From Flavobacteriales bacterium UBA6770 (GTDB lineage Bacteria; Bacteroidota; Bacteroidia; Flavobacteriales_G; Salibacteraceae), in NCBI GenBank assembly GCA_905181875.1, contig CAJIZH010000001.1, positions 248,001 to 312,000 of the forward strand: a stretch of DNA of 64,000 bases. Direction: 5' to 3'. A model generated the notes under the pieces. That model did no database searches. It was not told the DNA's origin and saw only the letters and a program-made list of their open reading frames with translations. Position numbers and translations under genes: made by a program. Shown here one piece after another: positions 55,677 through 64,000 of this stretch (its first letter is position 1; each line of letters begins with the position of its first letter).

Positions 55677-56041
55677 TTATGAAGGAGTTAATATTTGAGA
55701 AAGTGGCAGCGCTAATATGACTATTCTAATGGTCTAGCTAATTGTGCGTATCCAATGTGTCAATATTAGTTTATCGGTTAATTGGACACTAGTATTTTTC
55801 AATAGTTTTAAATGAATAGGTACTTGAATAAAAGCAGTGCTTAATGCTATCACCCTCATTAGACCAACATTTGGTGAATGATATAAATTGGGTTTGTGAT
55901 AAATTAAACAGAGCCCAGTTGCAAGTTCGATCATTATTGAGGGAGCAGTTATAAAACCTGTTCGATAGTTTTTCCTTTCATAATTTGAAAAATCTCTAGT
56001 TTTATTTGATGAAAAAGTGGGTAACGTACAATTTGAACAAA
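55677..56041 (-). pseudogene. Decayed gene for a small integral membrane protein
   Basis: Reading from 56041, one frame gives FVQIVRYPLFHQIKLEIFQ. A frameshift then leads to NYERKNYRTGFITAPSIMIE and on through ATGLCLIYHKPN and ALSTAFIQVPIHLKLL. The sequence reaches THWIRTIS, where a TAG stands in the place expected for Trp, and continues TIRIVILALPL to a TAA at 55677. The protein pattern is that of a small four-helix membrane protein of unknown role, with at least one frameshift and one in-frame stop. The rest of the 600-base gap shows nothing else. Confidence 0.55.
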
Positions 56042-56159
56042 CTAGTACACTCTAGCCATAAAATAGCTAGATAATAAGGGAATAATAGAGATAGTATTCA
56101 TAAGAGCTTTGAACCGTTTAATTGGATGATTCCTGTTATTTTATTTTTAAACGATATGC

Positions 56160-56816
56160 CTAAATACTTATTGGTTGATGGTCTAATACTAAGGCGGTTT
56201 TGTTTTTGTTGATTACAATAAGGCAAGACCAGATGACCCACCAAGCGTCCATTCCAAAGGTGATTTTCTGAAGAAACGGAAGGTAGTAGAATCCAATTTT
56301 TGTCTCAAAAATAAAGAAGACGATTATACTCAGTGTATAGCATAAGTACACTAGTTTTTTTAGTCCTTTTATTTTGTAATTTCTAAGTTCTATAAAAAAT
56401 GGGATAAGAGTAATTGTACCTAGGATGCCTGTGATAGTTACTATTAGATCATGATACTCGGTATACATGAAAATGAACACCGACATAGTAGCTATTCCGA
56501 AAAAGGCAATCAACATCGTATTGCGATTTTTTACATGAAATATTTTAGGAAGGACGTAGAAGAAGGAGATCATGGTGAAGCTCAGAATCAAGTGTGAAAT
56601 GATCGCCATGAATCTAGCGTTATTTATACTTCCACTGTGCGCAGTAGGATGCATGACATCACACAAAAAATTATGAGAAAAACTATAACCAATCGCATTT
56701 GGATAATTTATGGAACCTCCTGGATAATATGAGGCAGCAAAGATGAATACTAAGACGTACAATCCTAAGCCCACTATTGGGAAATAGGGTAGGTATTTTG
56801 CTTCAAACTTTTTCAT
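56160..56816 (-). CDS. Hypothetical membrane protein (DUF998-like)
   Basis: This is a 218-residue protein with about six hydrophobic helices. After the first helix comes a loop GGSINYPNAIGYSFSHNFLC with DVMHPTAHSG, a pattern found in DUF998-like proteins of Bacteroidota. No enzyme motif is clear. It is isolated on both sides by gene-poor DNA. Confidence 0.65.
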   Translation of the reverse strand: MKKFEAKYLPYFPIVGLGLYVLVFIFAASYYPGGSINYPNAIGYSFSHNFLCDVMHPTAHSGSINNARFMAIISHLILSFTMISFFYVLPKIFHVKNRNTMLIAFFGIATMSVFIFMYTEYHDLIVTITGILGTITLIPFFIELRNYKIKGLKKLVYLCYTLSIIVFFIFETKIGFYYLPFLQKITFGMDAWWVIWSCLIVINKNKTALVLDHQPISI

Positions 56817-57418
56817 TTATTTTGATTAGACATAATAAGACGCATTTGGTTTTAAAAATGTGCAAGTTATTATTGTTATTCACCAATCAACTCGAAATTA
56901 GGTAACATTATATCTAAAAATTAACTGTAGCATATATTTTTCATTACAAACCTAAATTTAGACTGACGCCTTATTTTATTTTTTAATTCACGCTAATATA
57001 ATTTGCATTAGTTGGAGTTAAAATGGTGTCATTGGTAATGAGTTTTATGTATAAAGGACTTTTATTTTTTGTTAATCAGCTTTCCTTTTATGGAATAGAG
57101 GTAAAGTCTTTTGAATCTGAACTCATCTCAATATTCCCAATGACTATTCAAAAGTCCATTTTCTTTAATTGCGATTCCTTTTATATTTACATTGCTGCAA
57201 GAATAAACACACAATTTCCGCTTTATTTCATCTTTCGTTATTTACTGATTGTATTCGCCTTATAATTTCTGGGAATAGTTTTGTTTTTTATTATGGCCAT
57301 ATTCTCAAGCGTGTATTTTATTGCAGTGTAAACATTTATAATACCACCAGTTCTTGAAAGCTCTGAAAATCTCATTTTATCTCTGTTTTTACTGGCCAAG
57401 TTTCAATTTAAAACTTTT
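56817..57418. other. Gene-free spacer
   Basis: This is very AT-rich sequence. Open stretches at 57023-57265 (plus) and 57238-57375 (minus) overlap each other and have low-complexity composition, so I do not call them genes. No RNA or repeat was recognised. Confidence 0.45.
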
Positions 57419-57890
57419 TTAGTTTTTTTTGAGTTTATAAGAGCTTTGCATTAAAACGATAATTAATTCTTGTGGAGTAAGTTCAAGGTCGCGGGTTAGA
57501 ATAAGGTCAGTAATTCCCATTAAATTGCGCCACTATATTTGTTCCGTCTGTCGGGTTGTAAGTATCTCCAATGCCTAAAGACTACTTTTTGATATTGAGT
57601 GATCAACTCGATGAAGAATACTCTATTGAAAGTGCTGTCTAAATTCAAATCAATGGTATTGATATTGAGATCAATAATTTTTAAGGCTGAATTATGTGCA
57701 GTTGATTTATAGGATCAGTTGATTTTGCTATGGCTAGGTTTTGAGGGAATAGTGAATCTTTTTTCAGAGTTTTTTTCATTAATTCATAATTTAAATATTG
57801 ATAAGTCACTTGTGTAATCTGTAATAGAAACCTAAATTATGAACCTTAAAACAGCTTTAACCATGATTTGGATATCCAACAAACTCAGAA
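57419..57890 (-). pseudogene. Decayed gene of unknown family
   Basis: Several short minus-strand frames in a row carry protein-like sequence. They are MILSLLDIQIMVKAVL near 57890, then LNYELMKKTLKKDSLFPQN (stop at 57681), then a 55-codon frame from 57687 with FIELITQYQKVVFRHWRYLQ and PDRRNKYSGAI (stop at 57520). Last comes MGITDLILTRDLELTPQEL (57520-57419). The charged and aromatic content is unlike the surrounding AT-rich noise. I read one gene broken by at least two frameshifts, function unknown. Confidence 0.35.
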
Positions 57891-57993
57891 TCATTTAGTA
57901 ACTATCCTAGATTTAAATTTTCCACATTCGATATTTTTAAGTGCTAAATATTTGCGGCCTTTTCAAGCAAATTCCGTATGTCTAGAATCGTAA

Positions 57994-58036
57994 AATAAAA
58001 AGCCCTTTAAGGTTTCTCCTAAAGGGCTTTTTATTT
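57994..58036 (-). terminator. Rho-independent terminator of the YHYH/MauG/MbnP operon
   Basis: A stem AATAAAAAGCCCTTTA with a small bulge pairs around TTTC with AAAGGGCTTTTTATT. It lies 16 bases beyond the stop of the last gene. T runs on both strands suggest it works in both directions. Confidence 0.8.
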
Positions 58037-58052
58037 ATATCATGGCAGACTA

Positions 58053-59426
58053 TTAGTTCTGAATAACGACTTTATGTGTGGTTAAATCTTTACCAGAATT
58101 AATACGCAATACGTAAGTTCCATTGTATAAGGTTTGTGTGTCTATATACCAAATGGTAGATCCTTGTTTTATTTGAGAAGAACGTACAATCGAACCCTCC
58201 ATATCAATCAAGTCAATATTTATGTTTGATTTTACTAGTCCTCCAGCTTGAATAGCTATAAAATTTTGAGCAGGATTTGGAAATACATTAAAGCTTGGAA
58301 TTACTGAATTAATATTAATCGAAGCAGTGGTATCTGTATTATCAGTTACTTCCATTATATAAACGTCAGTAGTTTCTCTCACAGCATTCACTTTAGAGGC
58401 AGTTACATTGCCATAAAAGGTGGGTCCAACAACATATGGATAAGCTGAGTTCCAATTAGCATCAACGGTTGCGAAATAAGCATAAATGCCATCAGGATAT
58501 TCTGGAGTAACAGAAAACCGTCCGTTATGCTCATCTAAATCTCCGTTTGCTGAGTTGTATTCGTAATCTTCGCGGTAGTGACCAATGGGATATCTAACAT
58601 TTACGGCAGGACCAGCTGTTACATTAGAACCATTTGAATATTGAGTCCTGACAGTTATACTTCTAAGTTTATAAGAAGATTCAACTCTTGCAATTCCACC
58701 AGTTCCGTCAACATTTGCATAGCCATATGCACCATATATTGGAAAGCCGTCGTAGGCAAAACCAATAAGTGGAGAATGACTATTTGCATTTATAGCATAT
58801 AAACCATCGGCGTCATAAAGGTTGCAAATAGTAGATATTACATTTTTATCCAATTTAAACGCTGAAGGGTTTTGATGATGGTGATAATTGCCCATTGCAG
58901 GGTGGCCTTTTGAGCAATCAAAGCCAGCCATTTCTGCTGGTACGGCATCTCTGTTCCAAACACCATCGCCTCGACCGCCACTTGGTCCACCTTGATCTGT
59001 TGCAGCGCTCAAGCTATACGATACCCCATCTCTGTAGTCAAAAAGAGCAACACCATTGATAAAAATACCTATGTTACCTCCATTTGTTGAAGTCGATGTA
59101 CCCGCATTCTGAGCTGGGTTCAATGGGAATTTGAATATTGCATTTTGAGCAGTTGCCAAAGATGGGTTTCTATCTAAAAATGGACCTGTAGCATATGCTG
59201 GAATTCCATTAGTATGGATATAAACACTGCTAGCGGAGTATTCTACCTTTTGAACGTTGGCTAAATCATTATCTTGAATTACTGTAGAATTCCCAGACAC
59301 GTAATGGCTACCTTTTATACTGTCATTTTGCAACCATTCAAGGATTGCAGGGTTTGTTTGAGCAAAAAGAAGATTGCCCATTAAAGTGATCGTGGTAAAG
59401 AATAGTATTTTTTTCATGGTATTCAT
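58053..59426 (-). CDS. YHYH-domain protein with T9SS sorting signal
   Basis: This is a 457-residue exported protein. The signal peptide ends near LLFAQ. The YHYH domain spans about 70-330: NGIPAYATGPF, the GHP triplet at 174-176, YHHHQ at 181-185, and LIGFAYDGFPIYGAYGY. Histidine-rich motifs of this kind suggest metal binding. Residues about 375-457 are a type A T9SS domain (VFPNPAQNFI to KVVIQN). The protein should end on the surface or outside the cell. It is the last gene after a di-haem peroxidase and an MbnP-like protein. Confidence 0.85.
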   Translation of the reverse strand: MNTMKKILFFTTITLMGNLLFAQTNPAILEWLQNDSIKGSHYVSGNSTVIQDNDLANVQKVEYSASSVYIHTNGIPAYATGPFLDRNPSLATAQNAIFKFPLNPAQNAGTSTSTNGGNIGIFINGVALFDYRDGVSYSLSAATDQGGPSGGRGDGVWNRDAVPAEMAGFDCSKGHPAMGNYHHHQNPSAFKLDKNVISTICNLYDADGLYAINANSHSPLIGFAYDGFPIYGAYGYANVDGTGGIARVESSYKLRSITVRTQYSNGSNVTAGPAVNVRYPIGHYREDYEYNSANGDLDEHNGRFSVTPEYPDGIYAYFATVDANWNSAYPYVVGPTFYGNVTASKVNAVRETTDVYIMEVTDNTDTTASININSVIPSFNVFPNPAQNFIAIQAGGLVKSNINIDLIDMEGSIVRSSQIKQGSTIWYIDTQTLYNGTYVLRINSGKDLTTHKVVIQN

Positions 59427-59477
59427 TGTTTTCCTAATAGACGCTTTATATTATTAGTTCCTTCTTTTCTTATCAAA

Positions 59478-60494
59478 TTAGTTTCTAGGGAATCCATAGT
59501 CTGGATTAAACAGAAACTCCCTATCGGATAAAGTGAGTAAAAATGCAATTAGATCCACTTTTTGATGTTCAGTGATTTCAATAACGGGTTTGTTCTGATG
59601 GTTTATAATATTTAATTCCTGATCAGCTCTATAATGATTGAGCACTTCGTTCAAATTGTTGTAGCGACCATCGTGCATATATGGAAAGGAATATTGAATG
59701 TTTCTTAGTGTTGGAACCTTAAATTTGAATAAATCTTTACTCAGTCGAGTAACCTGATATCTTCCTGAATCTCTAAGATTTGCATCTGGTTGCAGTCCGT
59801 TGTTCTCGAATTCAGTAGTTGTAAATAAAGGCTCTTTATGGCAGCCGTTGCAATTTTGCTGAAACAACTTATAGCCATTTGCCTCTTGTTCAGTAAACTT
59901 CAAAACACCAGCTTTTACTTTATCGTATTTAGAGTTTGCAGAAACTAGCGTTAATTGAAATTGGGCAAGTGCCAATAATAGTTGTTTCGAAGCTATTTTT
60001 TCTTCACCAAAAGCAGTTTTAAAAAGTGCAGGATAGGTATCATGTTCATTAAGCTTTGGAAGCAAAGTAATTAAGTCGTTTCCCATTTCGGAAGCATGAG
60101 AAATAGGAGCAAGGGCCTGAACTTCAATATTATTTACTGCGCCATCCCACATAAATAGTTTGTTCCAAGCTAAATTTATAAGTACTGGAGCATTTCGAGT
60201 TCCAATACTGTCGTTGATTCCATGACTCAGCGCATGATCAACATGGGTAAATGCGGTAAAAGAAAGATGACAACTGGCACACGATACCATGCCATTTCCT
60301 GATAAAACAGGGTCGTAGAAAAGCTTTCGTCCTAATTCTACACGATTTTTGTATAAAGGTTTTTTCTCAAAATCGTAATTCGGTTTTGGCCAATTTGAGG
60401 GATACCTTATCTCGATTCGGGTTTGGCTCAATTCGGCTGCTCCAAATCCAAATAGAAAAATTGAAGGCATTAGAATGAGTATCCATCTATTCAT
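59478..60494 (-). CDS. Di-haem cytochrome c peroxidase family protein (MauG/MbnH-like)
   Basis: This is a 338-residue periplasmic protein with an N-terminal signal segment and two haem c sites, CASCH (72-76) and CNGCH (215-219). The family includes CcpA peroxidases and MauG/MbnH enzymes that oxidise Trp in partner proteins. The next gene upstream encodes an MbnP-like protein, and the two frames overlap by 8 bases, which favours the MbnH role: oxidation of a Trp in the partner to kynurenine to build a copper site. This role is inferred from context. Confidence 0.85.
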   Translation of the reverse strand: MNRWILILMPSIFLFGFGAAELSQTRIEIRYPSNWPKPNYDFEKKPLYKNRVELGRKLFYDPVLSGNGMVSCASCHLSFTAFTHVDHALSHGINDSIGTRNAPVLINLAWNKLFMWDGAVNNIEVQALAPISHASEMGNDLITLLPKLNEHDTYPALFKTAFGEEKIASKQLLLALAQFQLTLVSANSKYDKVKAGVLKFTEQEANGYKLFQQNCNGCHKEPLFTTTEFENNGLQPDANLRDSGRYQVTRLSKDLFKFKVPTLRNIQYSFPYMHDGRYNNLNEVLNHYRADQELNIINHQNKPVIEITEHQKVDLIAFLLTLSDREFLFNPDYGFPRN

Positions 60495-61167
60495 TTTTTA
60501 ACGAGAAAATAGGAATAAGTAATTCGGAAAGTAGTTTAGCATTTTTTCCTGGAGACATTATCTTGGTTGGCAACTCTGCCGGTATACTCTTCAAGAACTT
60601 CTCAAGGTCAACTATAATTACAATTTTTTTAGAAATCAAGATATCTAATCGAATTTCTTGAACGGTTTCAAAAGGGTTTAAATAGCCGCCTAAATGATAT
60701 TGAAATTCTCTATTCCCATTTTCAGTAGTATAAAAACCTTCCAGTTTAAAATTTATATACCCACTTTGCCATGTCCAATACATGCCTAGAGTAGGGTCCA
60801 GGTCACCGCCATATGCTCCTGAAACATTATTAATACTGTCAACTCCAAGTTTAAATCGAAAACCGTTTATTAATAATTCCTCTTGAGATTCTAGCCGTAA
60901 TTTTGTTGATTCGGGCTTAGCCAAGTCTATAAGATGATAGCTGCTGTCGGTTTTAACTTTTTGTTTTTTGTGATTAACTAAATGCAATGCTCCGACATAG
61001 AATTTGAGATTGGAAATAACAACTTCATTGCTATTAACAGTATACAATCCTGCTGAATCTAAAAACAGTTTTTGACCATTCAGAATAGTTTTGAATTCTA
61101 TTGTATACTGACAATTAGCTAAGCAGTGCAAAAGGCATAAACCGATAGTAATTAGGAAATTTTTCAA
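60487..61167 (-). CDS. MbnP-like protein
   Basis: This is a 226-residue exported protein with a signal peptide ending near LANCQ. The order of motifs is that of the MbnP-like family: FYVGALHLV, SYHLIDL, FKLGVDSINNVSGAYGGDLDP and MYWTWQSGYINFKLEG. Trp131 and Trp133 in the last motif are candidates for oxidation to kynurenine by the MbnH-like partner, as known for methanotroph MbnP. Copper binding is then expected. No methanobactin genes are seen nearby, so this would be a stand-alone copper-handling pair. Confidence 0.8.
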   Translation of the reverse strand: MKNFLITIGLCLLHCLANCQYTIEFKTILNGQKLFLDSAGLYTVNSNEVVISNLKFYVGALHLVNHKKQKVKTDSSYHLIDLAKPESTKLRLESQEELLINGFRFKLGVDSINNVSGAYGGDLDPTLGMYWTWQSGYINFKLEGFYTTENGNREFQYHLGGYLNPFETVQEIRLDILISKKIVIIVDLEKFLKSIPAELPTKIMSPGKNAKLLSELLIPIFSLKNE

Positions 61168-61369
61168 GACTCTAAAATTAGGAGATTTAAGTTTGAAAAT
61201 AGAAGACTTACCACTACTTCAGTTAATTAACGTCCAAATTTGAAGACTTGCTTCCCATTAGGATATCAGTTCTAGATGGAATAGGGGGAAATATAAAGGT
61301 GAGGCTTGGCTTTTATTCGAGCGAAAAGGATATCAGGGCTTGAACGAATTAAATTAGATCAGCTTTACC

Positions 61370-61909
61370 TTATCCGATCATATAATTATTCAACTCATCA
61401 ATCATTCCTGCTAATAAATCTTTGTTCTCAGGATCATCCATTATTGCATCCTTAAGTTGAGTATTTACCTCTACAATTTCCTCATCTGTGGGTGCATTTT
61501 TAAAGGACTCAACAATAGTCAAACACTCTAGTGTTATCATATAATCTGACTTGATCGCTAGGTTCACAATTTCATCTAAATATGGAAGTGCATCTAATCT
61601 AGATTGCCAGAATGTTTGCAGAATAAAAATACGAATTCCCTCATACTTTTCATCGTTTAAAGCATCTATCAATGGTTTAGCAGCATCTTGGTCCTTAAGG
61701 TCATTAAGTAAGCTAACTACTGTACTAAAAACAGTATCGTTTTCAGTGGAAGATAACAAATCCAATAAAGGAACTATTAACTCTGGGTGACCGTTTTCAC
61801 GCAGTTTTTTTACAGCTTTAACTGTTTTTTCCTCGTCATTCGAAGCGAACACTTTTCTTAATGTTTCTTCCTGTTTTGCCAATTGCACCTTTGATTTTAC
61901 CACTTTCAT
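61370..61909 (-). CDS. HEAT-repeat-like helical protein
   Basis: This is a 179-residue acidic, cytoplasmic protein made of helix pairs, for example AVKKLRENGHPELIVPLLDLLSS and LNDLKDQDAAKPLIDALNDEKYEGI, like HEAT or PBS-lyase-type repeats. Such proteins serve as binding scaffolds. The ATG overlaps the stop of the yggS-like gene by one base (TAATG), so it is part of that operon. Confidence 0.7.
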   Translation of the reverse strand: MKVVKSKVQLAKQEETLRKVFASNDEEKTVKAVKKLRENGHPELIVPLLDLLSSTENDTVFSTVVSLLNDLKDQDAAKPLIDALNDEKYEGIRIFILQTFWQSRLDALPYLDEIVNLAIKSDYMITLECLTIVESFKNAPTDEEIVEVNTQLKDAIMDDPENKDLLAGMIDELNNYMIG

Positions 61910-62568
61910 TAATTATAATTTCTTGAACCAAAAATTGCACTTCCTATTCGCACCATATTACTGCCACAATCTATGGCCAACGGATAATCTCCACTCATAC
62001 CCATACTTAGATGTATGAGATTCGAGTTCAATGCTTTTTTTTCGTCAAAAAAGGTTTTGAGTATTGTGAATTCTTCTCTAATTTGTTTTTGATCTTCTGT
62101 GTTAGAGGCCATTCCCATAAGGCCAACAACTCGCACGTTTGGAAATTCGTCAGCTTTCAATGCTGCGAGTAAATCCGTTGCCTCAGGATAGGGCAGACCA
62201 AATTTAGTTTCTTCCTTTGCTATCCTCAATTGAACCAAAATGTCAATTGTTCTTTCGCATTGGCCTGCTCTTTTCTGAATTTCTTTTGTCAGTTTTCGAC
62301 TGTCAACAGCATGAATCAGATTTACAAATGGAGCGATGTACTTTACTTTGTTGGTTTGGAGATGTCCAATTAAATGCCATTTGATATCTTGCGGAAGAGC
62401 TTCATATTTATCGCAAAGTTCTTGAACTTTATTTTCACCGAAATCACGATGTCCAATTTCATAAGCTTCTTGAATTGATTCAATAGGCTTAGTTTTAGAA
62501 ACTGCTACTAAGGTTAATCCAGTGCTAAGGCTTTTCTTTATTTTTTTGAGGTTATCTGAAATGCTCAT
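61909..62568 (-). CDS. YggS family pyridoxal phosphate homeostasis protein
   Basis: This is a 219-residue PLP-binding protein of the single-domain alanine-racemase-like fold. The Lys of VAVSKTKP forms the Schiff base, and HLIGHLQTNK, LIHAVDSRKL, GLMGMASNTED and LSMGMSGDYPLAI are family motifs. YggS proteins buffer PLP in the cell. It lies 14 bases after the DUF4293 gene. Confidence 0.92.
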   Translation of the reverse strand: MSISDNLKKIKKSLSTGLTLVAVSKTKPIESIQEAYEIGHRDFGENKVQELCDKYEALPQDIKWHLIGHLQTNKVKYIAPFVNLIHAVDSRKLTKEIQKRAGQCERTIDILVQLRIAKEETKFGLPYPEATDLLAALKADEFPNVRVVGLMGMASNTEDQKQIREEFTILKTFFDEKKALNSNLIHLSMGMSGDYPLAIDCGSNMVRIGSAIFGSRNYN

Positions 62569-62582
62569 ACTACTTTTTATAC

Positions 62583-63056
62583 TTATCGGATTCTATTCAA
62601 ACTTTTAATCAGTTTTTCGTCTTTTTTTATTCCTCGAAGTGCTAATACCAAGAAAACAACTGCTGCTATTGGCAGAAAGCTAGCAAACGTATAGTTCACT
62701 TGTGGCATAGTTCCCTCAAGAATGCCAACGGGTAAGGTTGAAATAGCAAAGAGCACCAAACCTACACTCGCTAATTGAGCAATTATGGCTAAGGTTACGA
62801 GCTGTATTTGAACACTTCTTTTTTTGAAGTTAAATACTGCGGAAATAGAAAGTAGAATACTAAAGAAAACGACTGCGCTTAAACTCATATTCGGAGCTTC
62901 AAAAAGTACTTCGCTGGTGTCCTGATAATAAAGTCCCATTACCTTCATGAAATAGACATTGTCATTCACCTCAAAACTTGCAAAGCTTAAAAAAGCAAAT
63001 AGAAAGGTTAGGATTACGGAAACAAGCAAATAAGCGGACTGAATTCGTTGAATCAT
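62583..63056 (-). CDS. DUF4293 family membrane protein
   Basis: This is a 157-residue protein with four hydrophobic helices and the start MIQRIQSAYLLVS, typical of DUF4293 in Bacteroidota. The start chosen is ATG 63056 and not the longer one at 63074. An exact -7 element (TATTTTTG on the minus strand, 63072-63079) would place the transcript start after 63074. Function is unknown. It opens the operon with the YggS and HEAT-like genes. Confidence 0.75.
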   Translation of the reverse strand: MIQRIQSAYLLVSVILTFLFAFLSFASFEVNDNVYFMKVMGLYYQDTSEVLFEAPNMSLSAVVFFSILLSISAVFNFKKRSVQIQLVTLAIIAQLASVGLVLFAISTLPVGILEGTMPQVNYTFASFLPIAAVVFLVLALRGIKKDEKLIKSLNRIR

Positions 63057-63071
63057 AATAAAATTTTGCTG

Positions 63072-63079
63072 CAAAAATA
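63072..63079 (-). promoter_or_regulatory. Candidate -7 promoter element for the DUF4293/YggS operon
   Basis: TATTTTTG on the minus strand matches TAnnTTTG. It would give a leader of about 10 bases before ATG 63056. There is no clear -33 box. Confidence 0.4.
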
Positions 63080-63184
63080 GACTTATCGATACATTTAGAC
63101 TTCTTTACTATTCTTAAAACAATGGAAGTGACACACTATTTTATCACAAAAGAGTGATTCGATGAAAAGAAACGGAAACGAATT

Positions 63185-64000
63185 TTATGGAGAAACGCTA
63201 TTATGTGCTTTCCTTACTTGAACGAAAACGATTTTAAACCAGCCCAATCGGTCAGAGTTTCTGTAGAATAACCAAACTACAATAGGAAGGTAAAACTCAT
63301 TAAGATTTTGAGGCAGTACCACCCAAAAAAGTATACAAAAGAGTAAAATTACATTAATACCATGCATTATCAAATTCAAAAACTTGACTTTGGGCGCAAT
63401 TAGATGGGCAATTCCAAAAGGGAAGTATAATGGCATTGCCCAAAGCATATTCCAGTTTGGGCGTGTTCCATTATGATCGGTAATAAACCATAAAAAGAAA
63501 ATTAGGCAACCAGTCAGACCAACTATAGTGTAAAGCAAGCCATCAAAAGTACCAATCAAGAAACGAATTTTAGTCATTAGCACGAGTTCGTGTAAAATAA
63601 TAAAAGCTAAAAATATTACCAAGGGATGCAACCAGTTGAACCCTTGTTCAACTATTGGTCGAGCATCAATTATCAGCTTGTTTTCAGTAACCAACGGAAT
63701 TTCTCTATTATCAGTAATTATGGTAGCTCTATCGAATTCATCCATTAAATAATCTGGAAGAAAAGTTTTAAGTAAAGGAGTGCAAAGCTTGTCGCATGGG
63801 GTTCCAAGGCCCAAGTCAATTCCAGCATCAGACCATGGCATTTGGCGTAAATATAGATCAATCATATTTCTAAAAGTTTTTTCCTTTTCCAAAGCCAGAA
63901 AGTTGAATTTAAGTTGATTGCCCAATATATTTTCAAAGACATTTCGAGGTTTAGTGCTACAATTATCGTAGAAAAAGTCATACCGGTAATAACTGTTTTC
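63185..64000 (-). CDS. DUF4105 (Lnb N-terminal-like) membrane protein, 5' end cut by window
   Basis: The frame stays open to the end of the window, so the N-terminus lies beyond base 64000; the TTG at 63925 is not the start. The visible part begins YRYDFFYDNCSTKPRNV, the key motif of DUF4105, then LYLRQMPWSDAGIDLGLGTPCDKL and FLPDYLMDEF. After about residue 110 of the visible part come five or so membrane helices. DUF4105 resembles the N-terminal part of lacto-N-biosidase, but its role in Bacteroidota is not known. Confidence 0.82.
   Translation of the reverse strand, partial: ENSYYRYDFFYDNCSTKPRNVFENILGNQLKFNFLALEKEKTFRNMIDLYLRQMPWSDAGIDLGLGTPCDKLCTPLLKTFLPDYLMDEFDRATIITDNREIPLVTENKLIIDARPIVEQGFNWLHPLVIFLAFIILHELVLMTKIRFLIGTFDGLLYTIVGLTGCLIFFLWFITDHNGTRPNWNMLWAMPLYFPFGIAHLIAPKVKFLNLIMHGINVILLFCILFWVVLPQNLNEFYLPIVVWLFYRNSDRLGWFKIVFVQVRKAHNSVSP

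Noticed and set aside
57023..57375. Short open frames on both strands
   Set aside because: They overlap each other in very AT-rich DNA, and none has a promoter or a recognisable motif.
1..64000. CRISPR array, insertion sequence or rRNA operon
   Set aside because: No regularly spaced direct repeats, transposase-like frames or rRNA stretches were seen on reading the window.

Overview
The window looks like chromosome of a marine member of the Bacteroidota, most likely order Flavobacteriales. The DNA is AT-rich. Three predicted surface proteins carry type A type IX secretion (T9SS) C-terminal signals. There is a SusC/SusD pair, and exact TAnnTTTG promoter elements occur. Sodium/proton and calcium antiporters fit a saline habitat. 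The genus cannot be settled from this sequence.

Bases 1-6358 are housekeeping genes on the minus strand: a cut NDP-sugar epimerase, an inositol monophosphatase, mtaB, a small lipoprotein, aroA and a long TPR protein. A sterol desaturase-like gene and a decayed membrane-protein gene follow.

Bases 8150-34770 form the main accessory block, read here as a laminarin (beta-1,3-glucan) utilisation locus. The minus-strand arm encodes SusC, SusD, a PKD-type surface glycan-binding lipoprotein, a GH16 glucanase and a T9SS protein with three copies of a beta-sandwich module. A Nudix-type regulator gene sits between the arms. The plus-strand arm encodes a full Entner-Doudoroff route from glucose (zwf, pgl, edd, eda and a sugar kinase). 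It continues with GH17, a sugar porter, GH16, GH30, a cytoplasmic GH149-like glucan phosphorylase and a second sugar transporter. A convergent phosphohexomutase gene could turn glucose-1-phosphate into glucose-6-phosphate. Together the locus would bind, cut, import, phosphorolyse or phosphorylate the glucan and feed it to pyruvate.

Bases 34757-42180 hold a frameshifted small gene, the mutase, mltG, an acetyltransferase, a nucleoside phosphorylase, a SirB1-like protein, a Ca2+/cation antiporter and a K+ channel. A tRNA-Arg(TCT) with a clear promoter and terminator follows. Next come a small T9SS protein and a repetitive fibre-like surface protein whose reading frame is broken about seven times within 190 bases.

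Bases 45800-55560 are mostly conserved genes: a possible TerB-like protein, DUF1456, rarA, a porin, nhaC, a membrane glycosyltransferase, a monooxygenase-like protein, a SAM hydrolase-family protein, phoH and purC. A MITE-like inverted repeat lies before purC. Bases 55560-58050 are gene-poor and hold two decayed genes and one membrane protein. Bases 58050-61170 carry a YHYH protein, a di-haem peroxidase (MauG/MbnH type) and an MbnP-like protein, probably a copper-related surface system. The window ends with a HEAT-like protein, a YggS-family protein, a DUF4293 protein and a cut DUF4105 membrane protein.
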